Made by a program: the position numbers and the translations under genes | Notes under the pieces: model-generated | Told to the model about the DNA's origin: nothing | Seen by the model: the letters and a program-made list of their open reading frames with translations, nothing else | The model's database searches: none | DNA from: an uncultured Hyphomicrobiales bacterium | Lineage (GTDB): Bacteria; Pseudomonadota; Alphaproteobacteria; Rhizobiales; Beijerinckiaceae | Reading direction: 5' to 3' | Length of the DNA: 64,000 nucleotides | Assembly (NCBI GenBank): GCA_903824185.1 | Contig: CAIJVU010000028.1 | Span: 53,039 to 117,038 of the forward strand | Shown here: one piece after another, positions 10,284 through 19,777 of the stretch | How the letters are laid out: each line of letters opens with the position of its first letter | Position numbering within the stretch: position 1 is the stretch's first letter

Positions 10284-11429
10284 ATGGGACTGATATCCAA
10301 GACTTCCGATCTCGACGCTGCCTGCGCCCGCCTCGCCAAGCATGATTTCATCACGCTGGATACCGAATTTATGCGGGAAACGACCTTTTTTTCAAAGCTT
10401 TGCCTGATTCAGCTGGCAAGCGTCGAAGAAGATGTGCTGATCGACCCATTGGCCGATGGCCTCGATATGAGCTCTTTTTATGCTTTGATGCGCAATTCAG
10501 CCGTTCTCAAAGTGCTGCATGCCGGCCGTCAGGACATTGAAATTTTCTGGCACAGCGACCAATGCATCCCCAATCCTGTTTTTGATACACAAATTGCCGC
10601 CATGGTCTGTGGCTATGGCGACAGCGTTTCCTATGAGCAATTGGTGCATGATCTTGCCAAGGCGCGGATCGACAAGTCCTCTCGATTCACCGATTGGTCC
10701 CAAAGGCCATTGAGTGAGTCGCAAATGCATTATGCGCGTTCGGACGTCACGCATTTGCGCACCGTCTATCAAGCCCTTCAGGCTCAATTGCTGGAAAATG
10801 GTCGTTCGCATTGGCTTGAAGACGAGATGCAAATTCTCACATCGCCTGCAACCTATGACCTGCATCCGCAAGATGCGTGGCAAAGATTGCGCGGGCGCCT
10901 TCGCAAACCGCGCGATCTCGGTCTGTTGATGGAGCTATGCAGTTGGCGGGAAAATGAGGCACGGGAAAGAAATGTTCCGCGCTCCCGTGTTATAAAAGAT
11001 GATGCCATCATGGATCTTGTGACGTCATCGCCACGATCCGTCGAGGCTTTGGGCCGTTTGCGTTCTCTGCCCTCCGGCTTTGAGCGCTCGCGCGCCGCAG
11101 CTGAAATCTTGGTGGCGATTGAAAAAGGCATTGCTGTTGATCCCAAAACCTTGCCCGTTTTGGAAAAAACGGAGCGCCGCAACGGCAATGGGGCGACCGT
11201 TGAACTGTTGAAAGTCTTGTTAAAAATGGTATCCGAGAAAGAAGGGGTTGCTGCCAAGGTCTTGGCGACAACCGATGATCTCGAAGCAATCGCCCATGAT
11301 GACGAGGCCAATGTGCCCGCATTACAGGGGTGGCGCAAACCCGTTTTTGGGGATCATGCCTTGGCGCTTAAACATGGCAAATTGGCCTTGGGCATCAAAG
11401 ATGGCAAGGTTTTGACGCATATTCTCTGA
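10284..11429 (+). CDS. rnd: Ribonuclease D
   Basis: 3'-5' exoribonuclease of the DEDDy family, 381 residues, acting in tRNA 3' maturation. Exo I motif has D26 and E28 (LDTEFMRE), Exo II has D84 (AGRQDIEIF) and Exo III has Y150 and D154 (YARSDVTHL), so all catalytic residues are present. A single HRDC domain follows (about 205-285). The start ATG has no strong ribosome site. It is divergent from aspS and convergent with ppx, with 20 bases between the stops. Pairing of rnd with aspS is common in Hyphomicrobiales. Confidence 0.95.
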   Translation: MGLISKTSDLDAACARLAKHDFITLDTEFMRETTFFSKLCLIQLASVEEDVLIDPLADGLDMSSFYALMRNSAVLKVLHAGRQDIEIFWHSDQCIPNPVFDTQIAAMVCGYGDSVSYEQLVHDLAKARIDKSSRFTDWSQRPLSESQMHYARSDVTHLRTVYQALQAQLLENGRSHWLEDEMQILTSPATYDLHPQDAWQRLRGRLRKPRDLGLLMELCSWRENEARERNVPRSRVIKDDAIMDLVTSSPRSVEALGRLRSLPSGFERSRAAAEILVAIEKGIAVDPKTLPVLEKTERRNGNGATVELLKVLLKMVSEKEGVAAKVLATTDDLEAIAHDDEANVPALQGWRKPVFGDHALALKHGKLALGIKDGKVLTHIL

Positions 11430-11449
11430 TGTCTGACCTGATTCAGGGC

Positions 11450-12955
11450 TTATGACAGGCTGAAATCCGCGCTGCGGCCCAAAATGCGGGCCAGTGTCCG
11501 CAAACGGTTCAATAGCCGCTCATTGGCAAGACCTGCAAACCCGTTGGGCAAAGACAACAAGACGGTTCCATTATCACAGCGGATTTTGGCTTTGGGCAAA
11601 ACGCCCGGCATGGCCGCCGATACGAGATAGGCCACACGAAAGGCTGCACCCAAAATCCGCGCACGATCCAGAAAACGGGTGGATACAAGCTCGCGCAAAC
11701 GCGGGCTGACATCTTCATCACCTGAGCCCATATGACGATAAGCAACCGCCAGAGAAATAAAGGACCGCCCAGGATGATCAATGCCAGTAAAGGCGGCATT
11801 GGCGATGATATTGAAGGCTTGTTCGCCCCGATAATCGGGATGCGCCCGCCAGCCTATGTCTGATAACAGGCAGGCTGCATGACGCAGACGTTTTTCGTCA
11901 GACGTCTCATCCAGACCGCTTGACGCCCATAGAGCATCCGTCCAGTCGCATAATTCCTCGCCATGTTCAGGCGCCCGCGAGCGCAAAACATTGAGTTCGC
12001 GCGCTGTGGTCATAAGAGGGTCAAGCTTGCGGGTTTCAGGTTTCAAGCGTTCAAAGAGCAAGCCTTCGCGCACACCCAAGGCTGAAATGACCACATCAGA
12101 CGGACGCCCCCGTTTGATGATTTCTTCTAGAACCAAAGCCCCATATTGCAGCAAAGGACGGCGGGCCTCGGAGACGCTTTTGATAGAGCCCAAAGTATCG
12201 GATTGAACCCGCTCAACCAGCGCCAGCAAATCTGTCACATCTTGGGCGGGAATGATATAATTGTGAATAACATTAAGGGGATAGCCGCGTTGCTTCATGT
12301 GAAGCCTTGCAAGCGCGCGCCAAGTGCCTCCCACGGCGTAAAATTTTCTACCTTTCAGCTTTTTCAGGATCTTGGCCTGTGCCAACATATCCTGAACATA
12401 TTTATGGCTCTTTTTGCGGTTGGTCCCTGCAATATCTTGCAACACAAGCGCACCCAAAGGCAGGGTCAAACCATCACTGATGCCTGTCCCCAAAACATCA
12501 ATCAGTTCAAGCGAGCCCCCGCCGAGATCCCCCACAAGACCATTGGGATCTTGCATGCCCGAAATCACACCCAAAGCTGACAATTCTGCTTCGCGTTTGC
12601 CGGAAATCAATTGCACAGGCTGCCCTGTAATCGCCTCACATTCTTGCAAAAAGGGAGCACCATTTTCCGCATCGCGGGCCGCTGCGGTGGCAATGACCGT
12701 GACATCCTTGATATTCATAATGTCGGTCAAAATACGATAGCGCTTCAAGGCTTTCAGCGTTTTGTCCATGGCTTCATCAGCCAGAAGACCGGTAGTGCCG
12801 ACACCTCGGCCCAGCGCACAAAGGGCCTTTTCATTGAATATAGGGGTTGGTGCCCGTGTCAGACCTTCATAGGCGACAAGACGAACGGAGTTAGACCCAA
12901 TATCGATAATGGCGACCGCCTCGCCTAGTTTGAGCCGGCCTTGAGCATCTTTCAT
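11450..12955 (-). CDS. ppx: Exopolyphosphatase (Ppx/GppA family)
   Basis: Actin-like ATPase-fold phosphatase of 501 residues that removes terminal phosphate from polyphosphate, or from pppGpp in the GppA branch. The phosphate-binding motifs IDIGSNSVRLVAYEG (about 18-32) and GDLGGGSLELI are intact, and a C-terminal helical HD-like domain (about 310-490) follows. It starts 35 bases after ppk on the same strand, so synthesis and breakdown of polyphosphate are encoded as one unit. Distinguishing Ppx from GppA needs biochemistry; context favours Ppx. Confidence 0.93.
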   Translation of the reverse strand: MKDAQGRLKLGEAVAIIDIGSNSVRLVAYEGLTRAPTPIFNEKALCALGRGVGTTGLLADEAMDKTLKALKRYRILTDIMNIKDVTVIATAAARDAENGAPFLQECEAITGQPVQLISGKREAELSALGVISGMQDPNGLVGDLGGGSLELIDVLGTGISDGLTLPLGALVLQDIAGTNRKKSHKYVQDMLAQAKILKKLKGRKFYAVGGTWRALARLHMKQRGYPLNVIHNYIIPAQDVTDLLALVERVQSDTLGSIKSVSEARRPLLQYGALVLEEIIKRGRPSDVVISALGVREGLLFERLKPETRKLDPLMTTARELNVLRSRAPEHGEELCDWTDALWASSGLDETSDEKRLRHAACLLSDIGWRAHPDYRGEQAFNIIANAAFTGIDHPGRSFISLAVAYRHMGSGDEDVSPRLRELVSTRFLDRARILGAAFRVAYLVSAAMPGVLPKAKIRCDNGTVLLSLPNGFAGLANERLLNRLRTLARILGRSADFSLS

Positions 12956-12990
12956 CAGGAAAATTCCAAACCATTGTTGCCGTTAGGCTT

Positions 12991-15285
12991 TTAAACTGAT
13001 TCTGGCTTTGGATTGGTTCTTTTTATCCGTTTAACCGGTGTTTTTTTAACCGGAGCCAATGAAACGGCATCCGCCATTTTAGTCTGCTTTTTAAGACTGC
13101 GCGGATGCGAGGTTTTGAGTGATTTTCCCCGTCCAGACAGGCTGGGATTGGTCATGAAATAGGTATGCGCATTGAAAGACCGCTCATGCGGGCCAATATG
13201 CACCCTTGTTGCTTTACCATTTTGGTCAATGGTCCAACTTTGCTGATTGTCCAACATATTGGCCATCATGATCTGATTGAGAACCTGTTCATGAACAGTC
13301 GGGTTGACGATCGGCGCCATGACTTCGACACGACGATCGAGATTACGCGACATCAAATCAGCCGAGGAAATATAGACCCGCGCTTCAGGGCTTGGCAGTC
13401 CATGCCCATTGCTGAAGGCATAGATGCGGGAATGTTCCAAAAAGCGACCGACAATCGACTTCACCCGAATATTGTCAGACAGACCTTTGACACCGGGCCG
13501 CAAACAACAAATGCCACGCACAACCAGATCGATTTGAACACCGGCTTGGCTGGCCTCATACAAGGCATCGATGACCATGCTATCGACCAAGGAATTGCAT
13601 TTGAGCCAGATGGCGGCAGGCCGACCGGCCTTGGCATTGTCAATTTCAATCCGGATATGATCGAGAATGCGGGTTTTCAAGGTCAGTGGTGAGACCGCCA
13701 TAGCCTCCAATGCAGCAGGCTCGGCATAGCCGGTGATATAATTAAAAATACGGGAAACATCGCGGCCAATCGCCGGATCAGCCGTAAAATAGGATAAATC
13801 CGTATAAATACGGGCGGTGATCGGGTGATAATTGCCCGTGCCGATGTGGCAATAGGTCGCCAGATTACCGGCTTCCTTACGCACCACCATGGACAATTTC
13901 GCGTGTGTTTTCAATTCTATAAAGCCAAAAACGACCTGCACACCGGCCCGCTCCAGATCGCGCGCCCATCGAATATTGGCCTCTTCATCAAAACGTGCCT
14001 TCAGCTCAACAAGGGCGGTGACTGATTTTCCAGCTTCCGCTGCTTCCGCCAAAGCTTTGACGATCGGGCTGTTTGACGAGGTGCGGTAAAGCGTTTGTTT
14101 AATGGCGATGACATGGGGGTCACGCGCGGCCTGATTGAGAAATTCGACAACAACATCAAAGGATTCGTAAGGGTGATGAACAATCAGATCCTTCTGCCGG
14201 ATCGCAGCAAAACAATCCCCCGCATGTTCTCTGATCCGCTCGGGATGACGGGGGTTATAGGGCGTAAATTTCAATTCAAGACGGTCAAGAGACACCAATT
14301 GGGACAATTCATTCAGACCCAACATGCCATCAATGACAAAGACTTCTTCGGGCGCTGTGCCGATTTCATCGGCCACAAAATTTTGCAGGCTTTCGGGCAT
14401 GGTGCCGTCGATTTCAAGACGGATTACAGAGCCGCGGCGGCGTTGCTTAAGAGCTGTTTCAAACAGGCGGACAAGATCTTCCGCCTCTTCCTCGATTTCA
14501 ATGTCGCTGTCACGGATCACGCGGAATGCGCCATATCCCTTGACCTGATAACCCGGAAACAAACGATTGGTGAACAAGGCCAAGGTATTTTCAATGGCCA
14601 TAAACCGTACTTTTCCGCCTTCGGCAGAGGGTAAAAGCTGGATAAAACGATCAACAGTGGCCGGAATCCGGATCAAGGCATTGAGTTTGCGGCCATCACT
14701 GCTGCGTAATAATTCAAGTGCCAGTGTAAATCCCAAATTAGGAATGAAGGGGAATGGGTGGGCAGGATCCACAGCCAGCGGCGTTAAAACCGGAAAAATA
14801 TGTTCGAGAAAATAGCTTTCCAGCCAAACGATTTCTTCCATCGTAATATCGGTTTGATCGATGATGGAAATGCCAGCCAGCGATAAATCTTGCCGTAAGA
14901 ACTGCCAACGCCTCTGTTGATCGGCGACAAGCGCCGAAACCCCCTCGCCGATTGAATGTAATTGCTCGGCTGGTGTGCGTCCGTCTTGGGACAGATTGGT
15001 CACGCCTGATCGTGTCTGGCCGCGCAAACCCGCCACACGCACCATAAAAAATTCGTCCAAATTATTGGCACTGATCGATAAAAATCTGAGCTGTTCGAGC
15101 AAAGGATGGTGGGGATTGGACGCCTCTTCCAAAACACGGCGGTTAAAGCCAAGCCAAGACAATTCGCGATTGATAAAGCGTTTGGGTGACGTGAATAAAG
15201 AGGGATCAAGGGTCAAAGCTTCGGCTGGCTGGGGAGCGGTCAGCTTAGAAGGCAAATCATTTAATAAATGGATCTCGTCACTCAA
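12991..15285 (-). CDS. ppk: Polyphosphate kinase 1
   Basis: Reversible transfer of ATP gamma-phosphate to polyphosphate, 764 residues, membrane-associated in many bacteria. The autophosphorylated histidine corresponds to H461 in ELKTHAKLS, and the second conserved histidine is H480 in [11 protein letters not shown], 19 residues later as in the family. N-terminal ([12 protein letters not shown]) and head domains are complete. The tail after about residue 705 is Lys/Arg-rich (ending [13 protein letters not shown]) and probably disordered. The best start is a TTG at 15285, preceded by GGGGAG at a spacing of seven; no better ATG precedes the conserved N-terminus. It follows hdaA on the same strand. 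Confidence 0.96.
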   Translation of the reverse strand: MSDEIHLLNDLPSKLTAPQPAEALTLDPSLFTSPKRFINRELSWLGFNRRVLEEASNPHHPLLEQLRFLSISANNLDEFFMVRVAGLRGQTRSGVTNLSQDGRTPAEQLHSIGEGVSALVADQQRRWQFLRQDLSLAGISIIDQTDITMEEIVWLESYFLEHIFPVLTPLAVDPAHPFPFIPNLGFTLALELLRSSDGRKLNALIRIPATVDRFIQLLPSAEGGKVRFMAIENTLALFTNRLFPGYQVKGYGAFRVIRDSDIEIEEEAEDLVRLFETALKQRRRGSVIRLEIDGTMPESLQNFVADEIGTAPEEVFVIDGMLGLNELSQLVSLDRLELKFTPYNPRHPERIREHAGDCFAAIRQKDLIVHHPYESFDVVVEFLNQAARDPHVIAIKQTLYRTSSNSPIVKALAEAAEAGKSVTALVELKARFDEEANIRWARDLERAGVQVVFGFIELKTHAKLSMVVRKEAGNLATYCHIGTGNYHPITARIYTDLSYFTADPAIGRDVSRIFNYITGYAEPAALEAMAVSPLTLKTRILDHIRIEIDNAKAGRPAAIWLKCNSLVDSMVIDALYEASQAGVQIDLVVRGICCLRPGVKGLSDNIRVKSIVGRFLEHSRIYAFSNGHGLPSPEARVYISSADLMSRNLDRRVEVMAPIVNPTVHEQVLNQIMMANMLDNQQSWTIDQNGKATRVHIGPHERSFNAHTYFMTNPSLSGRGKSLKTSHPRSLKKQTKMADAVSLAPVKKTPVKRIKRTNPKPESV

Positions 15286-15354
15286 ACGCCTAACTCCCCA
15301 TTCTCACGGAAACGATCACTCTCTTCGAATGATGACAGTTTTATATGTCATAAA

Positions 15355-16065
15355 CTAGAGATTGGGGAGTGGGAGATCTTGAATATGACGATCTTGCTGT
15401 TTCCATAATTCACGCGCCAAGGCTTTCGTAATGCGGCGGCGCTTTGCCAATCCCTCTCGGTTTAAGTCATCCACAAAAGCCCTGAGGGAGGAAACAGATC
15501 GCTCGATCCGATTTTTAATGAAATCAACGACCTGCATATCGACGACCATCTGGCGTTCGACAAAAAACTTCACAAGCAACGCCGTTAAAAGCGAGTCATC
15601 GGGTTCCAAAAGGTCAATGCGGGGTGCCAAACGCAGCCGTGACAACAAATCAGCGGTCCGGATGCCCCAATCGCCCGGCGGTGTGCGTGCCGTAATCAAC
15701 ACGTAAGATTTGGTTTCCCGTGCCCGATTTAACAGATGAAACAATGAGGCTTCATCAAAGCGTCCCTGATCAATGTCCTCGATCCTTAGAACCGGAATTT
15801 CCATCCAATCTTTGGTCTGTGTTGAGCCAATATCGTGAGGGTTGAGAGACAGGGCTTGGGCCCGTCGCGCCCAAATGGTCGATAAATGGGTCTTTCCGGA
15901 ACCCGGCGGGCCGATCATCAATAAGATCGGGTCTTTCCAGTCCGGCCATTGCTCAAGCATGCCATAGGCGAGCGCATTGCAATCTCCCACAAGGAAATCT
16001 TCCGCCTCGTAGCGTTCCTCAACCGGCAGATCAAGCGCAAGCTGTTGCGGCTTGATAAGGCTCAT
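15355..16065 (-). CDS. hdaA: DnaA-homologue replication regulator HdaA
   Basis: A short AAA+ protein of 236 residues, homologous to the ATPase part of DnaA but without the N-terminal helicase-loading domain. Walker A is GPPGSGKTH (52-60). A sensor-like RLRLAPRIDLLEPDD segment and the C-terminal helical lid are present. In Alphaproteobacteria HdaA works with the sliding clamp to promote DnaA-ATP hydrolysis. The N-terminal PQQLALDLP (6-14) is a plausible clamp-binding motif of the QLxLxx type. Its ATG overlaps the stop of the permease gene by four bases (ATGA), implying translational coupling. Confidence 0.9.
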   Translation of the reverse strand: MSLIKPQQLALDLPVEERYEAEDFLVGDCNALAYGMLEQWPDWKDPILLMIGPPGSGKTHLSTIWARRAQALSLNPHDIGSTQTKDWMEIPVLRIEDIDQGRFDEASLFHLLNRARETKSYVLITARTPPGDWGIRTADLLSRLRLAPRIDLLEPDDSLLTALLVKFFVERQMVVDMQVVDFIKNRIERSVSSLRAFVDDLNREGLAKRRRITKALARELWKQQDRHIQDLPLPNL

Positions 16066-17129
16066 GATTTTGGTTCCGGATCAAGATAAACGGTGCTTTC
16101 GCGATAGGCGTGAATGGCATGGCGGAATAATACCCCGATGGTGGCCGCCAAGGGAACCGCGACAAGCAAACCAAAGAACCCAAACAGACTGCCAAAAGCA
16201 AAAAGCGAAAACATCAACCAAACCGGATGAAGGCCAACGGCCCCGCCGACGATGCGAGGCGACAAGATATTGCCTTCCAAAAATTGGCCACTGGCAAAAA
16301 CCAAGACAACCCCAAGAACGGACCAATAGTCAGGCCAGAATTGCACCAAGCCAAAACCTAGCGCCACAATCAATCCGCCCATCGATCCAACAAAAGGAAT
16401 AAAGCTAAAAAACCCTGCGGAAGCGCCGATCAAAACCGCAAAATGCAGGCCCGCCAACGACAGACCGATGGCGTACCAAAGACCCAGAAAGAGACAAATC
16501 AGGCTTTGTCCGCGGATAAAACCGGTCAAAGAATGGTCAACATCATGGATAATCCGCAAAACAATGTCTTTGCGATGTGGAGGAATGAGACTTTCCAGCA
16601 CATCGATCATGCGCTGCCAATCAAGCAACAGATAGATGGCGATAATGGGCGCAAAAACCAGCAAAGACAGAAGACCAAAAAAAGCCCGCCCGCCTGACAA
16701 TAAAGAGCGGGCAACAGAGGCTATCCCATCCCCTGCACTGCCCATCATGGTCGACAGCTGGCTCAGGGCCGACTGCATATCAATCAATCCGCGGACTTGC
16801 TCGGTTAAGGGAGAGGCGAGGATCATCAGCCGTAACCGATCGGCAATAGCGGGGGCATTGCTGGCAAAGGCTATGGCTTGATCCAGCAAAAAGGGGATGA
16901 CAATTAAAAATAAGGCAATGACAATAATGAACAAAATGCCCGTGACCACAGATGTGGCCACCAAACGGTTGGCGCCGAGCTTTTGTAACCGCGACACAAT
17001 CGGATCAAGGGCATAGGCAAGAAAAAAGGCGGCGGCAAAAGGAACCATCGCATCCCGCAACTGGTAAATGATATAACCGAGAACCAGTGCGAAAACTGGC
17101 CAAAACCATTGGAGTCGCGCCGAAACCAT
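16062..17129 (-). CDS. AI-2E family (PerM-type) permease
   Basis: A polytopic inner-membrane protein of 355 residues with about eight hydrophobic segments in the PerM/AI-2E exporter arrangement: a pair of N-terminal helices, a soluble region around residues 90-160, then the conserved helical core including SFIPFVGSMGGLIVALGFG. The substrate is unknown; family members have been linked to autoinducer-2 release or ion/proton exchange. The start ATG has AGGAG ten bases upstream. It is the first gene of the perM-hdaA-ppk-ppx unit and is divergent from purM. Confidence 0.88.
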   Translation of the reverse strand: MVSARLQWFWPVFALVLGYIIYQLRDAMVPFAAAFFLAYALDPIVSRLQKLGANRLVATSVVTGILFIIVIALFLIVIPFLLDQAIAFASNAPAIADRLRLMILASPLTEQVRGLIDMQSALSQLSTMMGSAGDGIASVARSLLSGGRAFFGLLSLLVFAPIIAIYLLLDWQRMIDVLESLIPPHRKDIVLRIIHDVDHSLTGFIRGQSLICLFLGLWYAIGLSLAGLHFAVLIGASAGFFSFIPFVGSMGGLIVALGFGLVQFWPDYWSVLGVVLVFASGQFLEGNILSPRIVGGAVGLHPVWLMFSLFAFGSLFGFFGLLVAVPLAATIGVLFRHAIHAYRESTVYLDPEPKS

Positions 17130-17160
17130 GGCTATCTTGCTCCTGTTATCTCATAAAAAC

Positions 17161-17174
17161 TGTCAATATTGACA
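17161..17174. promoter_or_regulatory. Perfect 14-bp palindrome between perM-like gene and purM
   Basis: TGTCAATATTGACA is a perfect inverted repeat in the 226-bp divergent region. Its right half supplies a consensus TTGACA for rightward transcription toward purM, with TAGAAT about 20 bases further on (long spacing). A dimeric regulator here could control purM. The promoter and the regulator are inferred; only the symmetry is seen. Confidence 0.4.
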
Positions 17175-17355
17175 AGAATAGCTGCAAATGACGATAGAAT
17201 GACATCCAAATTGAGTTAGTCTTGCGCTAAGGTGAGCGTCAACCCCTCATCACTTTTTAATCGCGGCTCTACCCGCAACACACAGGTTAACGAAGGCGCC
17301 CCCTTGCCAAGGGGGGAAAGCCAATTTACCGCCATAAATCCTAGCTGATGAATGG

Positions 17356-18480
17356 ATGACCATGACCAAAGCCCCAAAGACCGCTCCCGATCAGACTGTT
17401 CCAAAAAACGGCCTGACTTATGCTGATGCCGGTGTCGATATTGATGCGGGTAATGCCCTCGTTGATGCCATCAAGCCTTTGGTGCGCGCCACGCGACGGC
17501 CGGGGGCTGATGCGGAAATCGGCGGTTTTGGAGGCTTGTTTGATCTGAAGGCTGCCGGTTTCATAGACCCCATTCTGGTTGCGGCCAATGACGGGGTCGG
17601 CACCAAGCTGAAAATTGCCATTGATAGCCATTGCCATGATACGATTGGCATCGATCTCGTGGCGATGTGCGTGAATGACATCATCGTCCAAGGTGCGGAA
17701 CCCCTGTTTTTTCTTGATTATTTTGCCACGGGCCATCTGGCACCCGATGTCGGCGCCCATGTTGTGAAGGGCATAGCCGAAGGCTGTCTCAAGGCCGGAT
17801 GTGCCTTGATCGGCGGTGAAACGGCTGAAATGCCCGGTCTTTATGGCAAAGGCGATTATGATCTGGCGGGCTTTTGTGTCGGCGCTGCCGAGCGCGGCCA
17901 GCTTTTGCCGCGTCCCGATGTGAAGGAAGGGGATGTTTTAATCGGTCTTCCCTCATCGGGCGTCCACTCCAACGGCTATTCGCTTGTGCGCAAAATCGTC
18001 GAGATCAGCGGATTGAAATGGTCCGATCCGGCCCCATACGCACCGGATCAAAGCCTTGGTCAGGCCTTGCTTGAACCCACCAAAATCTACGTAAAACCAT
18101 TGCTTGCCGTTTTGCAGGAAACCAAGGCTATTAAGGCCATGGCCCATATAACCGGTGGCGGTTTTATCGATAATATTCCGCGCGTTTTACCCGAAGGTCT
18201 CGGGGCCCAAATCACGTTGGAGGCCATTCCTGTTCTGCCGGTCTTTGCTTGGTTAGCGCAAACGGGCGGTGTCAGCGTTTTTGAAATGCTGCGCACCTTT
18301 AATTGCGGGATCGGCATGATATTGGTGGTTGATGAAACCGAGGTCCAGAAGGTCCAGTCCTCCCTTCAAAAACATGGAGAACCATCTGTTATTATTGGAA
18401 AAATTGAAAAATCAAATGCGGATGCCAAGGAAACAGAACGCGTGCGTGGCCTTGGGCAACTACACATGCCGGCCCTATAA
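17356..18480 (+). CDS. purM: Phosphoribosylformylglycinamidine cyclo-ligase (AIR synthetase)
   Basis: ATP-dependent closure of the imidazole ring in step five of purine synthesis. 374 residues if begun at 17356; the ATG at 17362 (MTKAPK) is equally plausible, since neither has a strong ribosome site. Family motifs [59 protein letters not shown] and [16 protein letters not shown] are all present. It is followed 14 bases later by purN, the enzyme of an earlier step, as in most Alphaproteobacteria. Confidence 0.97.
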   Translation: MTMTKAPKTAPDQTVPKNGLTYADAGVDIDAGNALVDAIKPLVRATRRPGADAEIGGFGGLFDLKAAGFIDPILVAANDGVGTKLKIAIDSHCHDTIGIDLVAMCVNDIIVQGAEPLFFLDYFATGHLAPDVGAHVVKGIAEGCLKAGCALIGGETAEMPGLYGKGDYDLAGFCVGAAERGQLLPRPDVKEGDVLIGLPSSGVHSNGYSLVRKIVEISGLKWSDPAPYAPDQSLGQALLEPTKIYVKPLLAVLQETKAIKAMAHITGGGFIDNIPRVLPEGLGAQITLEAIPVLPVFAWLAQTGGVSVFEMLRTFNCGIGMILVVDETEVQKVQSSLQKHGEPSVIIGKIEKSNADAKETERVRGLGQLHMPAL

Positions 18481-18494
18481 AGGAGCGGCACTTC

Positions 18495-19130
18495 ATGTCC
18501 AGCCCAAAACAAATGCCGCGCATCGCCATCCTGATTTCGGGTCGGGGTTCGAATATGCGGGCTCTCATTGAGGCCGCAAGCCAAGCCAAATTTCCAGCTG
18601 AGATCAGCCTGGTTCTCTCAAACAAACCCCAAGCCGGTGGGCTGGAATATGCGCAATCACACAAGATCCCCACGAGTGTCATCGATCATCGCCGTTTTGA
18701 AGACCGCGAAACGTTCGAACAGGCTTTGGACGAGGTCTTACATAAAGCGAAAATCGATCTGATTTGCCTTGCAGGCTTTATGCGGGTTTTGACACCCTGG
18801 TTCATCACACGCTGGCAAGGCAAGCTTATCAATATCCACCCTGCTCTTTTGCCAAGTTATAAGGGACTTCATACCCATGAAAGGGCTTTGGCGGATGGGG
18901 TCAAAATCCATGGCTGCACGGTTCATCACGTTGTGCCAGAGGTCGATGCCGGGCCGATCATTGCGCAGGCAGCGGTCCCTGTCTTGGAAAATGATACAGC
19001 AGAGACATTGGGCGCTCGGGTTCTTGCAGCTGAACACAAGCTCTATCCCCTCGCCCTCCAGAAATTTCTGAAGAAAAACTTTGATATTTCACAAAAATCA
19101 GACCCAAACAGCCAACTCATCTCTGTTTAG
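18495..19130 (+). CDS. purN: Phosphoribosylglycinamide formyltransferase
   Basis: Transfers a formyl group from 10-formyltetrahydrofolate to GAR in purine synthesis, 211 residues. The GRGSNMRALIEA phosphate-binding motif is near the N-terminus; the catalytic NIHPALLPSYKG segment supplies the Asn and His, and VPEVDAGPII supplies the catalytic Asp. AGGAG lies ten bases before the ATG. The gene is downstream of purM and ends before a hairpin at 19151. A short C-terminal tail of about 15 residues beyond the fold is hydrophilic and probably unimportant. Confidence 0.96.
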   Translation: MSSPKQMPRIAILISGRGSNMRALIEAASQAKFPAEISLVLSNKPQAGGLEYAQSHKIPTSVIDHRRFEDRETFEQALDEVLHKAKIDLICLAGFMRVLTPWFITRWQGKLINIHPALLPSYKGLHTHERALADGVKIHGCTVHHVVPEVDAGPIIAQAAVPVLENDTAETLGARVLAAEHKLYPLALQKFLKKNFDISQKSDPNSQLISV

Positions 19131-19150
19131 ACATTAACCTTGCTGCGATC

Positions 19151-19184
19151 TTGCCCTGAAGAACAGGGCAACCAATCTTGTTTT
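19151..19184 (+). terminator. Probable terminator of purMN
   Basis: Inverted repeat TTGCCCTG / CAGGGCAA (19151-19158 and 19164-19171) with loop AAGAA, 20 bases after the purN stop. The following CCAATCTTGTTTT is only partly T-rich, so termination strength is uncertain. Confidence 0.55.
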
Positions 19185-19206
19185 GTCCCCCTTTCAACGG
19201 TATAGA
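19178..19206 (+). promoter_or_regulatory. Candidate ndk promoter
   Basis: TTGTTT (19178-19183), a 17-base spacer and TATAGA (19201-19206) resemble a housekeeping sigma site, placed about 50 bases before the ndk start. It fits the hairpin just upstream that would end the purMN transcript. Confidence 0.4.
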
Positions 19207-19255
19207 GCTGCAACGCAACAATTAACGTTTTATTCATTATAGAGGATGCTGAGAC

Positions 19256-19678
19256 ATGGCTTTAGAACGTACCCTTTCGATTATCAAACCTGATGCAACC
19301 GAACGCAACATCACCGGCGGCATCAATGCTGTCATCGAAAAGGCTGGCCTGCGCATTATTGCCCAGAAGCGTTTGTGGCTGACACGCGCTGATGCCTCCG
19401 CTTTTTATTCCGTTCACAAAGAGCGTCCTTTCTTCGGCGAACTCGTTGACTTCATGACCTCTGGTCCTGTGGTTGTTCAGGTTCTGGAAGGTGAAAATGC
19501 AGTCGCGCGTTACCGCGAAGTGATGGGTGCGACTAATCCTGAACAGGCTGCTGAAGGCACAATCCGCAAATTGTTTGCCCGTTCCATCGGTGAAAACTCT
19601 GTGCATGGTTCGGACTCGCTTGAAAACGCCAATAATGAAATCAAGCATTTCTTCTCGGAACTCGAAATTATCGGCTAA
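19256..19678 (+). CDS. ndk: Nucleoside diphosphate kinase
   Basis: Transfers phosphate between nucleoside tri- and diphosphates through a phosphohistidine, 140 residues, normal length. The phosphorylated residue is H117 in the NSVHGSDS motif; the nucleotide-binding IKPDA (10-14) and the [13 protein letters not shown] segment are conserved. GAGGATGCTGAG precedes the ATG at a good distance. It forms its own unit between two hairpins, with a strong terminator 25 bases after the stop. Confidence 0.98.
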   Translation: MALERTLSIIKPDATERNITGGINAVIEKAGLRIIAQKRLWLTRADASAFYSVHKERPFFGELVDFMTSGPVVVQVLEGENAVARYREVMGATNPEQAAEGTIRKLFARSIGENSVHGSDSLENANNEIKHFFSELEIIG

Positions 19679-19703
19679 TCGCTTTGTTTCGAAACCCACA
19701 TTG

Positions 19704-19732
19704 AACGGCGCCATTTCGGCGCCGTTTTCTTT
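19704..19732 (+). terminator. Intrinsic terminator of ndk
   Basis: Perfect 9-bp stem AACGGCGCC / GGCGCCGTT (19704-19712 and 19718-19726) with loop ATTTC, running into TTTTCTTTT. This is a textbook rho-independent terminator. Confidence 0.92.
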
Positions 19733-19777
19733 TGCGCGGATCTCGACAGCTCCTCAAACTCAGGTCAATATCGAGGC

